Shown one piece after another: positions 1 to 11,461 of a stretch of 53,106 nucleotides of DNA (positions are counted from its first letter, which is position 1; each line of letters opens with the position of its first letter). The DNA is from Gammaproteobacteria bacterium. GTDB lineage: Bacteria; Pseudomonadota; Gammaproteobacteria; Enterobacterales; Permianibacteraceae. Made by a program: the position numbers and the translations under genes. The stretch covers positions 1-53,106 of the forward strand of contig JACPFT010000025.1 in NCBI GenBank assembly GCA_016182845.1, given 5' to 3'. The notes under the pieces were generated by a model, which did no database searches, had not been told where the DNA came from, and saw nothing but the letters and a program-made list of their open reading frames with translations.

Positions 1-140
1 CGAAGATACTGTTCGATGGAGGGCAAGTGAAAGCGGGAAATCTGGTGCGAAATCTACGTCTCGACCGCAGCGATCAAGGGCGGGTACGGCATCCAGGCTC
101 CCTTTACTCAAGAGCGACTTGAGCAAATTCAGAATACAAG

Positions 141-216
141 GGCGGGTTAGGCCGCTCACCGCAGCCCGCCATCGCCGAACGGCCAAGATGGCGGCTTACG
201 CTGCGCTAACCCGGCC
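141..216. repeat. Nested inverted repeat downstream of hslU
   Basis: Outer arms GGGTTAG and CTAACCC enclose a second pair, CGCCATC and GATGGCG. The overall look is that of the widespread short 'GGCGGGTTAG...CTAACCC' intergenic repeat. It lies directly past the hslU stop and may work as a transcription end or mRNA-stabilising hairpin, although there is no T-tract. In bases 1-140 I see no complete gene. One frame is open from 31 to about 150 but has no start or recognisable motif, so any reading of it as a gene remnant is speculative. Confidence 0.5.
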
Positions 217-232
217 TACACCTTCCCGCCCT

Positions 233-1570
<1,338 letters not shown>

Positions 1571-1596
1571 CTGGAGTTCTCTGCAAAAAAGAAGAG

Positions 1597-1697
1597 TTAA
1601 CCGCCAAGACGCCAAGTCGCCAAGGCAAGATGGAAGAAGGAGGAACCGCAATATCCATTCTCTGGATTTCCTTGGCGACTTGGCGCCTTGGCGGTTA
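1597..1697. repeat. TTAACCGCCAAG inverted-repeat element, copy 1
   Basis: The left arm begins TTAACCGCCAAGACGCCAAG and the right arm, read on the other strand, begins TTAACCGCCAAGGCGCCAAG. The two arms pair over about 29 bases with one mismatch around a 40-base centre. Copy 2 lies downstream of the ferredoxin gene near 34.7 kb. Because it sits between hslV and hslU inside one transcript, the mRNA would carry a very stable hairpin there. It has no coding capacity and looks like a REP/MITE-type dispersed repeat. Confidence 0.8.
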
Positions 1698-1705
1698 ATC
1701 CCGGC

Positions 1706-2248
1706 TTACTCGCAGTCCAGTTCCTCGATGGTGAGGTTGTGGTTGGTGTAGACGCAGATATCGGCGGCAATCCCTAAGCTGGTCTCCACGATCGCGCGGG
1801 CCGACAGCTCGGTCTTGGCCAGCAGGGCGCGGGCGGCGGCCTGGGCGTAGGGGCCGCCTGAGCCTATGGCCATGAGATTGTCCTCGGGCTCGATGACGTC
1901 GCCGTTGCCGCTGATGATCAGGGAGGCGGTCTTGTCGGCGACGCAGAGCAGGGCCTCCAGGCGGCGCAGCATGCGGTCCGTGCGCCAGTCCTTGGCCATT
2001 TCCACGGCGGCGCGGGTCAGATGGCCCTGGTGCTGCTCCAGCTTCTTCTCGAAGCGCTCGAACAGGGTGAAGGCATCGGCCGTGCCGCCGGCGAAACCGG
2101 CCAGGACCTTGCCGTTGAACAGCCGGCGCACCTTGCGGGCATTGCCCTTCATGATGGTATTGCCCATGGACACCTGGCCGTCGCCGCCGATCACGACCTT
2201 GCCGGCGCGGCGCACGGAGACGATGGTGGTTCCTCGGTATTGTTCCAT
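1706..2248 (-). CDS. hslV: HslV, peptidase subunit of the HslUV protease
   Basis: Threonine protease that forms the double-hexamer core degrading proteins unfolded by HslU. The start giving [14 protein letters not shown] is preceded by GAGGAG at ideal spacing; the upstream in-frame ATG codons lie across the promoter and are rejected. The catalytic threonine is expected to be the first Thr of TTIVSV, so residues 1-6 form a short propeptide that must be removed, unlike the bare Met-Thr start of the E. coli protein. Conserved blocks [11 protein letters not shown] and [16 protein letters not shown] are present. Total length is 180 residues. It is transcribed ahead of hslU from its own heat-shock promoter. 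Confidence 0.97.
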   Translation of the reverse strand: MEQYRGTTIVSVRRAGKVVIGGDGQVSMGNTIMKGNARKVRRLFNGKVLAGFAGGTADAFTLFERFEKKLEQHQGHLTRAAVEMAKDWRTDRMLRRLEALLCVADKTASLIISGNGDVIEPEDNLMAIGSGGPYAQAAARALLAKTELSARAIVETSLGIAADICVYTNHNLTIEELDCE

Positions 2249-2274
2249 GTCTGGACTCCTCGCGTGGATCGGGG

Positions 2275-2303
2275 AGATGGGGGACGGGAGCGTGTGTTTC
2301 AAG
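2275..2303 (-). promoter_or_regulatory. Sigma-32 (heat-shock) promoter of hslVU
   Basis: On the minus strand the sequence reads CTTGAAA, then 14 bases, then CCCCATCT. This agrees fully with the sigma-32 consensus CTTGAAA-N11-16-CCCCATNT. It ends about 26 bases before the hslV start codon, leaving a short leader that holds the ribosome binding site. HslVU is a known sigma-32 regulon member, so position and sequence support each other. Confidence 0.88.
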
Positions 2304-2333
2304 CGTAGCCTGGATGCAGGCTATGTCCTCCGC

Positions 2334-2912
2334 TCAAAAAATCCGGCAGCTGTGGATCTTGGCGGCGCTGGCCTGGTGCTGATCCTTCTGGGCGGCGCGC
2401 TTGCTGGCGTAGGGACCCAGGTTGACGCGGTAGCGGCTCTGGCCCTGGTCGTTGACCACCGGCTTGACCTCGGCCTGCAGGCCGGCGAAGGCCAGCTGGG
2501 CCTTGAGGCTCTGGGCCTGGTCGGGCGTCGAGAAGGTGCCGCAACCCAGGATCCAGGACTTGGGCGGGGCGGCGGGAGTCGGTGTCGGGGTCTTGACCGG
2601 GGTCGGTTCCGGCACGGCCACGGTTTTGTCGCGCAGGACCTCGTGGAAGGTCCATTGCTGAGCCGGGGGCGGCGGCAGGATCTTCTTGGGGGGAGCCGGG
2701 CGCGGGCCCGACGGCAGCTGACCGCTGGCCAGGGCGGGCGGATTGTGCTTGAGCTGGATGGCGTACAGGCCATAGAGGAAGCCGCAGACCACCACCACGG
2801 TGACCAACCACAGCCAGCCAGGCACGCGCCGCCAGGCCGCCGTCTTGGCGGGCCTGCGGTTCCGGCTGGGGGCGCGGCGTTTCGTCGGTGTCTTGGCGTA
2901 GTCCTTGGACAT
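2334..2912 (-). CDS. SPOR-domain inner-membrane protein (FtsN-like)
   Basis: A 192-residue protein with a basic cytoplasmic N-terminus (about 1-30), one membrane segment (about 32-54, WLWLVTVVVVCGFLYGLYAI), a Pro/Lys-rich periplasmic linker, and a C-terminal SPOR domain (about 118-190). SPOR domains bind denuded peptidoglycan glycans at the septum, so a role in division or wall remodelling is expected. A SPOR gene next to hslVU is the arrangement I know from Pseudomonas. No good Shine-Dalgarno precedes the ATG. It may read through into hslV, but hslV also has its own promoter. I call it FtsN-like rather than ftsN because the essential periplasmic helices of E. coli FtsN are not evident. Confidence 0.85.
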   Translation of the reverse strand: MSKDYAKTPTKRRAPSRNRRPAKTAAWRRVPGWLWLVTVVVVCGFLYGLYAIQLKHNPPALASGQLPSGPRPAPPKKILPPPPAQQWTFHEVLRDKTVAVPEPTPVKTPTPTPAAPPKSWILGCGTFSTPDQAQSLKAQLAFAGLQAEVKPVVNDQGQSRYRVNLGPYASKRAAQKDQHQASAAKIHSCRIF

Positions 2913-3025
2913 AGGGGGGCGCCGGGCGTCCGGCCCGTGCTACTGCTGGTTGGCGGTGGGCTATTAAAGCATTTTCAGGAGCATGCCGGCTAGCCGAGCG
3001 AGGGGCGGGGCCCAGGCCGTCGCGT

Positions 3026-3127
3026 AACTGAACAGCGATTCGCGATTTGGCCGTAAATGAACGCTGGTCCGATGATTATTCACAAATGAGCGCCGATATT
3101 GACTAAAAAACAGTCTACGGCTAGAGT
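3026..3127 (+). promoter_or_regulatory. Promoter region of the TonB-dependent receptor with spaced direct repeats
   Basis: A good sigma-70 promoter is visible: TTGACT (3099-3104), 17 bases, TAGAGT (3122-3127), giving a leader of roughly 75 bases. Upstream, the motif AA(C/A)TGA(A/G)C occurs at 3026, 3055 and 3084, exactly 29 bases apart each time. The last copy lies just before the -35 box, as an activator or repressor site might. A CGGCTAGAG/CTCTAGCCG pair (3119-3127 and 3187-3195) brackets the leader. What binds is unknown; no Fur-type box is obvious. Confidence 0.55.
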
Positions 3128-3207
3128 CCTCGCCCTTTGTGCGAACCCCAATCCGGGCTTTTGGGCCGACGGGATTGTTTGTGACCCTCTAGCCGTGAGT
3201 CCTTGCC

Positions 3208-5757
3208 ATGAACCTTCCGCCCCTGCGCCGCCTGTCCCCTAGTCCCGTCCTGCTCGCCCTGCTGGCCGCCAGCCAGGGCACGGCCTTCGCCGCCCAGGAG
3301 GGCCAGGCCGAGCGCCTGGTGGTGACCGGTTCCCATATCAAGCGCATCGACCACGAGACCGCCTCGCCGGTCCTGGTCATCGATCGCGCCAGTATCGACA
3401 GCTCCGGTTCGGTGACCCTGAGCGAGCTCCTCCAGCAGTCGGTCTACAACTCCGCCGGCTCCTTCAACGAGGCCCTGACCACCGGCTTCACCCCCGGCGC
3501 CGCCGCCTTCGATCTGCGCAGCTTCGGCCCGGAGCGCACCCTGGTCCTGGTGGACGGCCGCCGCCATGCCATCTATCCCTTCGGCGCCGGCGGCAGCAAT
3601 GCCTTCGTCGATCTGAACAGCATTCCCCTGGCTTCGGTGCAGCGCATCGAGATCCTCAAGGACGGCGCCTCGGCCCTGTACGGTTCCGATGCCGTCAGCG
3701 GCGTGGTCAACATCATCACCTACCAGCGCTTCGACGGCGTGGAGGCACGCGCCCGCTACAAGGCCCCGACCGAGGGCGGCGCCGAGACCCGCAGCATGGC
3801 CCTGATGGCCGGCGGCGAGGCCGGCGCCTGGAACTGGCTGGCGGGCTTCGACGCCTCCCGCGCCAATGCCCTGGAAGGCAAGGACCGCTCCTATGCCCGC
3901 AGCCTGCGCCGCGATCTGGGCGGCGAGATCGGCGTGGTGGACGCGCGCAGCCTGAACAGCGGCGAGGGCTGGCAGTTCAATACCCGGACCCGCGAATTCG
4001 CGCCGCTGGGCGAGTGCCCGGCCTACCAGCTGTCCCCGGCCAACGAGTGGTTCACGGGCGATCCCGCCGGCACCGTCTGCGTCTACGACTATGCCCGCCA
4101 GTCCCAGCTGCTGCCCGAGGTCGAGCGCTTCAGCGTCGACGGCCGCCTCGGCTATGCCCTGGACGAGGTGGATCTGAGCCTGCGCTACGGCATCGTCGGC
4201 GTGGACACCCTGTCCACCGGCTTCCAGACCTCGACCCCGGTGGGTCAACAGGCCCAGACCATCGACGGCGATCGCGTCATCATCCGCCGCCGCCTGACCG
4301 AACTGGGCACGCCCTCCGTGGACACCGATTCGCGCACTGACAACCTGGCCCTGGCCGCCGAATGGCAGTGGGCCGGTTTCGACTGGGAAGCCACGGCCTA
4401 TTACAACCGCAGCGACATCGACGAGACCCTGAACCACGGCTGGCTCCTGGACAGCGATGCCGAGCGCCTGGACGAGCAAGTTATCAGCGGTGAGATCGAT
4501 CTGCGCCAGCGCCTCTCCGCCGCCGAGGTGGATGGCTTCACCTCCCATTTCGAGCACCGCGGCGAATCCGAGGTCAAGGCCCAGGATCTGCGCTTCTCCG
4601 GCCCCTTGTTCGACACCAGCCTGGGTCCCGTGCTGATCGCCGCTGGCCTGGAGCACCGCCGGGAAGACTTCTACGACCGCTCCGACGAGGCCATCCTGGG
4701 CGGTCATGTGGTCGGCTACGGCACCTCCGGCGCCGAGGGCGGCCGCGAACTGGGTGCCGCCTATGTGGAGTCGGCCATTCCCCTGGCTGACAGCCTGGAA
4801 GCCTCGGCCTCCCTGCGCCACGACCGTTACAACGATTTCGGCAGCACCGCCAATCCCAAGCTGGGCCTGCGCTGGAACCCGACCGAGGATCTGCTGGTGC
4901 GCGCCTCCTGGGGCACCGGCTTCCGCGCCCCCGGTCTGCACCAGCTGCACACCAACCTGAACCTGGGCAGTGTCGGCGACACCAGCTTCGTCCAGTCCGG
5001 CAATCGGGATCTGGAGGCCGAGGAGTCCGAATCCACCGTGGTCGGCCTGCTCTACGAGCCCAAGGCCGGCATGGAATTCAGCCTGGAGCACTGGCGCATC
5101 GACGTGGACAACGTCATCACCAACCTGGGCGCGGGCACCATCCTCAATCTCTGCCAGGACGCCGGTGCCCCCAGCTTCTGCGCCGGCCGCTTGCTGCAGC
5201 CGGGTACGACCTATGTGGCCCCCAACGGCCAGGTCCTGCCCATCACCAGCCTGACCGTCAACGACTCCTTCCTGAACCTGGCGGGCCGCAATGCGCGCGG
5301 CTACGACCTGGGCCTGCGCCTGCGCTTCGACGAGGTCCTGGGCGGCACGCTCAAATGGGACACCGAGCTGTCCTACCTGGCCAGCCTGGAAGAAACACCT
5401 TATCCGGGCGGCGCCGACGCCGATCTGGACGGCAACAACCGCAATCCCCATTGGCGCGCCAAGACCGGCCTGCGCTGGCAGGGCAGCGAGTGGAGCCATT
5501 TCATGGGCTTGAGCCATGTGGGCGGCTCCCATATCGTCGACGTGGAAGGCGCCAACTGGAAGAACGTGCAGAGCTATACCCAGCTGGATTACCAGCTGGG
5601 CTATGAGTACGCCTCGGGTCAGAAGCTGGTCTTGGGTGTGCAGAACATCGGCAACGAGAAGCCGCCGGTGTCGTCCACGTCTTGGCCGTACTTTGCCCAG
5701 GACCAGTACTCGCCCCTGGGGCGGACGGTGTCCCTGGAATGGCAGGGCCGCTTCTGA
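3208..5757 (+). CDS. TonB-dependent outer-membrane receptor
   Basis: An 849-residue protein with a signal peptide (about 1-28, ending AFA-A), a plug domain (about 38-165) and a 22-strand barrel ending in the aromatic signature WQGRF. The plug motifs VVTGSHIKR, LVLVDGRR, IEILKDGASALYGSDAVSGVVNI are typical of receptors that import large substrates such as siderophores, oligosaccharides or peptides using TonB energy. The substrate cannot be read from sequence; no substrate-specific enzyme genes lie next to it. Its own promoter and leader precede it, and a TonB-C fusion protein lies downstream beyond a repeat element. Confidence 0.93.
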   Translation: MNLPPLRRLSPSPVLLALLAASQGTAFAAQEGQAERLVVTGSHIKRIDHETASPVLVIDRASIDSSGSVTLSELLQQSVYNSAGSFNEALTTGFTPGAAAFDLRSFGPERTLVLVDGRRHAIYPFGAGGSNAFVDLNSIPLASVQRIEILKDGASALYGSDAVSGVVNIITYQRFDGVEARARYKAPTEGGAETRSMALMAGGEAGAWNWLAGFDASRANALEGKDRSYARSLRRDLGGEIGVVDARSLNSGEGWQFNTRTREFAPLGECPAYQLSPANEWFTGDPAGTVCVYDYARQSQLLPEVERFSVDGRLGYALDEVDLSLRYGIVGVDTLSTGFQTSTPVGQQAQTIDGDRVIIRRRLTELGTPSVDTDSRTDNLALAAEWQWAGFDWEATAYYNRSDIDETLNHGWLLDSDAERLDEQVISGEIDLRQRLSAAEVDGFTSHFEHRGESEVKAQDLRFSGPLFDTSLGPVLIAAGLEHRREDFYDRSDEAILGGHVVGYGTSGAEGGRELGAAYVESAIPLADSLEASASLRHDRYNDFGSTANPKLGLRWNPTEDLLVRASWGTGFRAPGLHQLHTNLNLGSVGDTSFVQSGNRDLEAEESESTVVGLLYEPKAGMEFSLEHWRIDVDNVITNLGAGTILNLCQDAGAPSFCAGRLLQPGTTYVAPNGQVLPITSLTVNDSFLNLAGRNARGYDLGLRLRFDEVLGGTLKWDTELSYLASLEETPYPGGADADLDGNNRNPHWRAKTGLRWQGSEWSHFMGLSHVGGSHIVDVEGANWKNVQSYTQLDYQLGYEYASGQKLVLGVQNIGNEKPPVSSTSWPYFAQDQYSPLGRTVSLEWQGRF

Positions 5758-5820
5758 GCGGTCGATGTTCGGTTTTTGCGTTTGGTGTTGAAAGACCGCT
5801 AAGGCCCACCGGAATGCATT

Positions 5821-5951
5821 GTGCTGTTCACTTATTCGGGGAAATGTCCGTTCGTCCTGAGCCTGTCGAAGGATGAATGGACATTTTCCCTCCGTATCAA
5901 CGCCGTTCATGGTTCGACAAGCTCACCACGAACGGCTCAAGTGAACCGCAC
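5821..5951. repeat. GTTCGTCCTGAG...CACGAACGG inverted-repeat element, copy 1
   Basis: A non-coding element of about 130 bases. Its ends GTGCTGTTCACTT and AAGTGAACCGCAC pair with one mismatch, and inside are the arms CCGTTCGTCCTGAG and CTCACCACGAACGG. The same core recurs at 48.5 kb. This is a widespread bacterial intergenic repeat. Here it separates the receptor gene from the next gene, and its right end reaches to about 40 bases before that gene's start. Confidence 0.8.
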
Positions 5952-5990
5952 GGCGTCGGGACGCGGGCCTGCTTGTGGCGGAGGTGTACG

Positions 5991-7202
5991 ATGAGCCTGA
6001 GAGGGATTTTGTTGCGCGGCTGGCTGCTGCTGGCCGGTCTGACGCTGGCGGGGGCCGCCGGCGCGGAGGACGTGCGCCTGTCCAATGGCGCGGCCTTGAG
6101 CCTGCAGGGCCTGGGCCTGGCCCAGGAGCTGCGCCAGGACTATTACCTGGGGGCCCTCTACGCCCCGGCCGATGCGGCGCTCACCGACTCCCTCAAGGAT
6201 CCCAACCGGCCCCGGCGCATGAGCCTCAAGCTCTTGGCGGAGCGCATCCCGGCCCGCGCCTTTCAGCGCTACTGGAAGGAGCGCATCGCCCTCAACAACC
6301 CGCGCGAGGCCTGGCTGGCCCAGACCGCCGCCCTGGTGCGCTTCGCGGCCCTGTTCGACCATCCCCTGGCGAAGGGCGATCGCATCGACTTCGATTACCT
6401 GCCGGGCGAGGGCACCCTGGTCTGGCTCAACGGCCAGCGCCTGGACCTCATTCCCAGCGCCAGCTTCCACGGCCTCTTGCTCTCCGCCTGGCTGGGGGAG
6501 CTGCCGCCCTCCGAGGCCTTCAAGACCCAGCTCCTGGCCGGGACCGACCCCGCCCTCGCCAGCCGTTACGAGGCCATCGCCGCCAAGGCACCCGCCCAAC
6601 CGGTGCTGGCGCAGGCTCCGCTCCCCGAAGCCAAGCCGGCTGCGCCCGCATCGGCTCCGGCCAAGCCGGCGGCCAGCAAGTACGCCCCGGCCAAGCCCGC
6701 GGGTGCAAAACCCGTGGACGCCAAGCCGGTGCTGGCCAAGGTCGACAAGCCCCAGGCCGCGAAGCCCAAGGACCAGCCGGCCTCGCCCAAGCCCCTTCCC
6801 GCCCCGGTGGTCGCCGAGGTAAGGGCCGCCCTGTCTCCCGCGCCCAAGCCGCAGGCCGATCCGGCTATCCCGGCGGTCGTCGAGAGCCCGGTTCCGCCGG
6901 CGCCGGACGCAGATCTTCTATTGGGCGCCTACAAGCGCGACATGCTGGCGCATATCCGTAAGAACCTGCGCTACCCGCCGCGCGCCTGGCGCCTGGGGCT
7001 GTCCGGCTCCGGCATCGTGAGTCTGCGCATCCTGCCCGACGGCAATGCCGAGGACATCGACGTGCTCCAGTCCAGCGGCCAGATGCTCCTGGACGAGGCC
7101 ATGAAGTCCATGGTCGAGGCTAGCCTGCCCCTGCCCAAGCCGCCGCAAGGCGTGGACGCCGAGGCCCTGCGCCTGGAAGTGCCGGTGGACTTCGTGCGCT
7201 AG
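5991..7202 (+). CDS. Periplasmic fusion: chalcone-isomerase-like domain plus TonB C-terminal domain
   Basis: A 403-residue protein. After a signal peptide (1-25, ending AAGA-E), residues about 27-185 resemble the chalcone-isomerase-like fold found in many bacterial periplasmic proteins (YYLGALYAP, RMSLKLLAERIPARAF, FDYLPGEGTLVWLNG). A long Ala/Pro/Lys-rich linker (about 195-305) follows, then a TonB C-terminal domain (about 308-403; IRKNLRYPPRAWRLGLSGSG, VDFVR end). A GGAGGT ribosome site fixes the start. The linker is typical of TonB, which spans the periplasm, but the N-terminus looks cleavable rather than an anchor, and no ExbB/ExbD genes are nearby. It may serve the upstream receptor or scaffold an envelope complex. 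The fusion is the unusual point. Confidence 0.8.
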   Translation: MSLRGILLRGWLLLAGLTLAGAAGAEDVRLSNGAALSLQGLGLAQELRQDYYLGALYAPADAALTDSLKDPNRPRRMSLKLLAERIPARAFQRYWKERIALNNPREAWLAQTAALVRFAALFDHPLAKGDRIDFDYLPGEGTLVWLNGQRLDLIPSASFHGLLLSAWLGELPPSEAFKTQLLAGTDPALASRYEAIAAKAPAQPVLAQAPLPEAKPAAPASAPAKPAASKYAPAKPAGAKPVDAKPVLAKVDKPQAAKPKDQPASPKPLPAPVVAEVRAALSPAPKPQADPAIPAVVESPVPPAPDADLLLGAYKRDMLAHIRKNLRYPPRAWRLGLSGSGIVSLRILPDGNAEDIDVLQSSGQMLLDEAMKSMVEASLPLPKPPQGVDAEALRLEVPVDFVR

Positions 7203-7225
7203 TGGGGCATCCCCCTCTCCCCTAA

Positions 7226-7250
7226 CCCCTCTCCCGCCAGGGGAGAGGGG
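7226..7250. terminator. CCCCTCTCCC/GGGAGAGGGG hairpin between convergent genes
   Basis: A perfect 10-base stem with a 5-base loop sits between the converging ends of the TonB-C fusion gene and priA. There is no T-tract, so it may be a REP-like stabiliser rather than a true intrinsic terminator. A related CCCTCTCC hairpin occurs at 32.7 kb. Confidence 0.5.
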
Positions 7251-7256
7251 ACTAAG

Positions 7257-9464
<2,208 letters not shown>

Positions 9465-9595
9465 AGGGCCGCTATCATAGCGGATCGGCCCCCGGCGGGG
9501 TTTGTCGTCGGCGAGGCGCGGACATGATGCCGATCAAGCATCCCTGAGCTATGCTTGTGCACAGCGTCAGGGCCGATCCCTAGCCGCTTCGCCCG

Positions 9596-9604
9596 TGCTA
9601 GAAT
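9596..9604 (+). promoter_or_regulatory. Extended -10 promoter element of mdh
   Basis: TGCTAGAAT fits an extended -10 box (TGnTATAAT), with no convincing -35. It would give a leader of about 35 bases carrying the GAGGAG site just before the mdh start. The assignment rests on sequence and position only. Confidence 0.45.
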
Positions 9605-9643
9605 CCTGGCCCTCTCAAACCGACCCCTCTTGAGGAGCTCTCC

Positions 9644-10624
9644 ATGAAACCCGCCGTTCGTGTGGCCGTTACCGGCGCTGCCGGTCAGATTTCCTATTCC
9701 CTGCTGTTCCGCATCGCCTCCGGCGACATGCTGGGCAAGGATCAGCCGGTCATTCTCCAGTTGCTGGAAATCACCCCGGCCCTGGGCGCCCTGCAGGGCG
9801 TGGTCATGGAGCTCAACGACTGTGCCTTCCCCCTGGTGCAGGGCATCGTCGCCTCCGATGATCCGGAAGTCGCCTTCAAGGATGCCGATTACGCCCTCCT
9901 GGTCGGCGCCCGTCCGCGCGGCCCGGGCATGGAGCGTAAGGACCTGCTGGAAGCCAATGCCGCCATCTTCTCCGTCCAGGGCAAGGCCCTGAACAAGGTC
10001 GCCAGCCGCAAGGTCAAGGTGCTCGTGGTCGGCAACCCGGCCAACACCAACTCCCTGATCGCCCAGCGCAATGCCCCGGATCTGGATCCGCGCCAGTTCA
10101 CCGCCATGACCCGCCTGGATCACAACCGCGCCATCAGCCAGCTGGCCGAGAAGACCGGCAAGCACGTGACCGACATCAAGAAGGTCACGATCTGGGGCAA
10201 CCACTCCGCGACCCAGTATCCGGACATCCACGAATCGACCGTAGCCGGCGCCAAGGCCACCGACCTCATCGAGCAGTCCTGGTACGCCGAGACCTATATC
10301 CCGGTGGTGCAGCAGCGCGGCGCCGCCATCATCAAGGCGCGCGGCGCCTCCTCCGCCGCCTCTGCCGCCAATGCCGCCATCGAGCATATGCGCGACTGGA
10401 GCCTGGGCACGGCCGAAGGCGACTGGGTGTCCATGGGCGTGTACAGCGACGGCTCCTACGGCGTCGAGAAGGGCCTGATCTACTCCTTCCCCTGCGTCTG
10501 CAAGAACGGCGACTGGCAGATCGTCCAGGGCTTGTCCCTGAACGAGTTCTCCAAGGCGCGCATGAAGACCACCGAGACCGAGCTCTGCGAAGAGCGCGAC
10601 GGGGTCAAGCACCTACTGCCCTAA
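9644..10624 (+). CDS. mdh: Malate dehydrogenase (NAD-dependent)
   Basis: Interconverts malate and oxaloacetate in the TCA cycle. The 326-residue protein is of the cytosolic-type MDH class. It shows the NAD-binding GAAGQI (11-16), substrate arginines in RPRGPGMER (Arg92, Arg98), the NPANT block (Asn131), Asp159 in TRLDHNRA, and the proton-relay His187 in [11 protein letters not shown]. The C-terminus [14 protein letters not shown] is typical. A strong GAGGAG site precedes the ATG, and an intrinsic terminator follows, so it is a single-gene unit. Confidence 0.97.
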   Translation: MKPAVRVAVTGAAGQISYSLLFRIASGDMLGKDQPVILQLLEITPALGALQGVVMELNDCAFPLVQGIVASDDPEVAFKDADYALLVGARPRGPGMERKDLLEANAAIFSVQGKALNKVASRKVKVLVVGNPANTNSLIAQRNAPDLDPRQFTAMTRLDHNRAISQLAEKTGKHVTDIKKVTIWGNHSATQYPDIHESTVAGAKATDLIEQSWYAETYIPVVQQRGAAIIKARGASSAASAANAAIEHMRDWSLGTAEGDWVSMGVYSDGSYGVEKGLIYSFPCVCKNGDWQIVQGLSLNEFSKARMKTTETELCEERDGVKHLLP

Positions 10625-10640
10625 GCGTCTGCGCCAAACG

Positions 10641-10668
10641 AAAAAGCCGCTCGATGAGCGGCTTTTTT
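10641..10668. terminator. Intrinsic terminator of mdh, probably bidirectional
   Basis: AAAAAGCCGCTC, loop GAT, GAGCGGCTTTTTT. It has a T-tract on both strands and lies between mdh and the converging small-protein cassette, so it can end both transcripts. Confidence 0.92.
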
Positions 10669-10719
10669 ATTGCCTGTGCCCGGCCCTGGGCGGATTCGCG
10701 GGCCAGCGACGGGGGGCGT

Positions 10720-11028
10720 TCAGAGCGTTATCGTCAACTCGGTTGCGCCCGTATTGGTGAATTTTGCCGCGGTTTTGGCCGGAATATTCACATTGGCGGA
10801 ACCGTTGGGCACTAGGCTGGTGCTGCCCATATGCCCGGCGATATCCCAGCTGACGCTGCCGTTTTGCGTTGCGCTGTCATTGTGCACTCGGGCCGTCACG
10901 GTCTGATCCAGGGGATTGTCTATCGTCAGGCTGACGCCCGGTTCCAGGGTGAAAACATCTTCCGCCAGGCCGGGGGCCTTGCGGTCTCCCTGTTCGGCCT
11001 TGTGCTTGAGCGTGCTGGTCGGATTCAT
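10720..11028 (-). CDS. Small beta-rich protein of unknown function (cassette gene 3)
   Basis: A 102-residue protein with no signal peptide or membrane segment. I do not recognise a family. It is related to the product of the gene just upstream: both share the frame (F/C)TLxPG...N.L...V.N......GS..WD......G.....P......PA...F.NTG, which points to a tandem duplication. The alternation of Val, Thr and Ser suggests a beta-sandwich. GGAG precedes the ATG by seven bases; an upstream TTG is less likely as start. It is the last gene of a minus-strand cassette led by an XRE regulator, and it ends at the terminator shared with mdh. Confidence 0.8.
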   Translation of the reverse strand: MNPTSTLKHKAEQGDRKAPGLAEDVFTLEPGVSLTIDNPLDQTVTARVHNDSATQNGSVSWDIAGHMGSTSLVPNGSANVNIPAKTAAKFTNTGATELTITL

Positions 11029-11061
11029 AACAGTCTCCAATAGGGTTAGTCTGGCTCGCGC

Positions 11062-11439
11062 TCAGCCCGGCGTCTTGTGCTTGCCCCGGGCCGGTTCGCG
11101 CGGCGGCGATTTGACAGGCTCGCCGGTCTCTTCGCGGCGGAAAATTACCCCGAACGCGGAGGGCCCCGTGTTGCCGATGAAGCCATCGGCGCCCGCCGGC
11201 CAATCCAGGGACAGGGAGGCGCCGGGATTGATGTTGACCTTGCCGTCGGTCATCGTGCTGTCCCAGTGGATGCTGCCGCCGACTTCCGTGTAGGGGTTGT
11301 CCACGATGACCTTGATGGGCATGGCCAAGGAATTGACCACAGCCATCACCGCGCCTGGCGCCAGCGTGCAGTCCTCCTCGGATTTTTTGCTCAGGAAAAT
11401 CTTCAATTCCGGGACGGTGTCAGGGGTTTCAGCAGTCAT
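11062..11439 (-). CDS. Small beta-rich protein of unknown function (cassette gene 2)
   Basis: A 125-residue protein. Its core (about 20-100; CTLAPGAVMAVVN, GGSIHWDST, INPGASLSLDWPAGADGF, GNTG) parallels the 102-residue product of the next gene. It adds a basic, Pro-rich C-terminal tail (REPARGKHKTPG). There are two adjacent ATG codons; the second is preferred because GGAG then lies seven bases away, but the first (11442) is possible. No export signal is seen. The GGSIHWD/NTG pattern slightly recalls small beta-sandwich proteins such as aegerolysins, but I cannot support that assignment. Confidence 0.8.
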   Translation of the reverse strand: MTAETPDTVPELKIFLSKKSEEDCTLAPGAVMAVVNSLAMPIKVIVDNPYTEVGGSIHWDSTMTDGKVNINPGASLSLDWPAGADGFIGNTGPSAFGVIFRREETGEPVKSPPREPARGKHKTPG

Positions 11440-11461
11440 CATCTCTCTCCGCAAATGGAAT

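Noticed and set aside
1-118. Gene fragment at the left edge
   Set aside because: Short open stretches in more than one frame, none with a recognisable family; cannot be supported.
3026-3098. 29-bp spaced repeats as a CRISPR array
   Set aside because: Only three units, similarity limited to 7-10 bases, no repeat/spacer structure and no cas genes.
3121-5910. 929-residue open frame on the minus strand opposite the TonB receptor
   Set aside because: Shadow of the high-GC receptor gene: no ribosome site, no family motifs, composition of a reverse-complement frame.
9465-9643. Riboswitch or small RNA upstream of mdh
   Set aside because: No conserved structure recognised; only a plausible -10 and a ribosome site are visible.
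11062-11439. Aegerolysin identity for the paralogous small proteins
   Set aside because: Only a loose GS..W and NTG resemblance; length and the conserved aegerolysin aromatic pattern do not fit well enough.
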